Origin: Costus lasius
Taxonomy: Eukaryota > Streptophyta > Magnoliopsida > Zingiberales > Costaceae
Assembly (NCBI GenBank): GCA_027563935.2
Contig: JANVAS020000222.1
Location: forward strand, 4,092,001 to 4,156,000
Reading direction: 5' to 3'
DNA length: 64,000 nt
Shown piece after piece: positions 63,092-64,000 of this stretch. The notes beneath the pieces were generated by a model that saw only the letters and a program-made list of their open reading frames with translations, had not been told where the DNA came from and made no database searches. Each line of letters begins with the position of its first letter. Within the stretch, counting starts at the first letter, position 1. The position numbers were made by a program, and so were the translations under genes.

Positions 63092-64000
63092 TGTTGGGGT
63101 ATGCCCTTAAGGCTAATGTTTGAGGCCTTGGGATCTTTCAGTATCATGTATAAACTCTTATGTTTATAAAGGCAATGGTTGTTATTCAGTTTGTTACATT
63201 GTCTGCTGCAATAAGTGTACTTCTGAATAATGTCTCAAAGCTATTCAGCTAGGCTGACATGCTCTATGTCCTTGGTCGAGATATCTTGGTAAACATGAGA
63301 CAGCCTTGAGATGATTGAGACTAATATGTATTCTAATCTTATAGGATGCTTCGAGCATAGAATAAGATGTAGACTCATGGGTACATTGGATGTACTGGAC
63401 AAACCCTACTAGGATATTCAATTGCTTGTCACAATGTGAATAATCCTTGTTTGCAACAAGTGGCACATGTCCTTTGACTTGAGATCACTTGTGTTTCTAA
63501 ATGATGATTGTCATTGTTTTGAGGTAGTTTAATATCATTTGAAACATAATGGTTATAGACTATCTTGGATAATGATCATGAGTCAGGTTAGGACACTAGT
63601 GATAGATATAGGATTGCCATCTCCTTGTTTAAGGAGTATGATGTTCTATAGGGGCCCCCCCTGAATGAGATGATTGAGAAAGTGTATGGCCATACCCAGG
63701 TGACTATGTTCATCTGATCTAATCATGCTCATCATATTGGAGTTACAGGCTTGACATGCTTGTCCAATAAGAACATCCAGTGGCAAAGGAAACATGTATG
63801 CCTAGTGAAGTGGATTCACACTTGTGCTATGGTTTGGGAGTAGTCTTGGAAGACTCTTTCCTTTATATCGGGAGACAGTGATGTGTTGCTAGATACCCCT
63901 CACTGATCATGATAACGTAAGTTATCGTTACCGACATTTAAAGGAAACCCTCAGGGTCGCACAATTTGATGATATGGCTTACTTAAGTCAGATCGTGTGG
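63092..64000 (+). mobile_element. Cop-1 element H: LTR start, cut by the window edge
   Basis: It starts TGTTGGGGTATGCCC and follows the Cop-1 LTR for 909 bases, with the TATGGCCATA block (63686-63695) and the AGGGTCGCACA block near 63952. Whether H is a full element or a solo LTR cannot be seen. It is inserted 31 bases into the 3' LTR of D. Confidence 0.9.

Noticed and set aside
1..64000. GGCGC-rich phrases (ggcgcat, ttggcgc) in several LTRs and leaders, similar to E2F sites
   Set aside because: They look frequent, but I cannot test enrichment by eye, and the relatedness of the copies inflates the count.

Overview
The window is nuclear DNA from a flowering plant with a large, repeat-rich genome. 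I see no host gene, rRNA, tRNA gene, bacterial gene or CRISPR array. Almost every base belongs to LTR retrotransposons inserted into one another. The evidence is complete Ty1/copia gag-pol frames, Athila-like Ty3/gypsy remnants, primer-binding sites matching plant initiator-Met and Asp tRNAs, and 5-bp target-site duplications (TSDs). A monocot is plausible from the Angela/Tork-like LTR start, but this is not proven.

Names used here are my own labels. Cop-1 is a copia family with about 1.7-kb LTRs starting TGTTGGGGTATGCCC (elements A, C, D, E, G, H). Cop-2 is a related copia family known here only from LTRs starting TGTTGGTGTG (X1, X2, X3). Y is a third copia fragment. Gyp-1 and Gyp-2 are Athila-like gypsy elements without reverse transcriptase or integrase. 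F is a solo gypsy-type LTR.

Layout. 1-2022: Cop-2 LTR X2 inserted head-on into Cop-2 LTR X1. 2023-2360: copia integrase fragment Y, minus strand. 2361-18187: Gyp-1, split by Cop-1 element A (4962-14026, minus strand, intact 1293-aa polyprotein, TSD gcatg). 18188-19407: Cop-2 LTR X3. 19408-25382: Gyp-2, inserted just after the X3 TATA box. 25383 to beyond the right edge: old Cop-1 element D, inserted in the Gyp-2 3' LTR. D carries C in its 5' LTR (26950-36115, TSD atatg), E in its integrase region (39697-51712, TSD aatac), G in its reverse transcriptase (52761-61846, TSD tatat, intact 1294-aa polyprotein) and H in its 3' LTR (63092 to the edge, TSD gtttg on the visible side). Solo LTR F (48514-51458, TSD acaag/ataag) sits in the 3' LTR of E. 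The deepest chain is Y, Gyp-1, X3, Gyp-2, D, E, F: seven layers.

How the parts work. Each Cop-1 element has an LTR promoter, an initiator-Met PBS, a roughly 1.8-kb structured leader, a single frame (gag, protease, integrase, reverse transcriptase, RNase H), a purine-rich tract and a 3' LTR. Only A and G look able to encode everything; E has one frameshift, and C and D are dead. The Gyp elements must borrow polymerase and integrase from a relative.

The signals least explained by standard annotation are RNA-like structures whose arms differ between copies by paired substitutions: twin bulged hairpins in the Cop-1 leader, an array of GAGA-loop hairpins and a palindrome block in the Gyp LTRs, and a two-hairpin module before the Gyp ORF1 region. 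All divergence counts are by eye and approximate.
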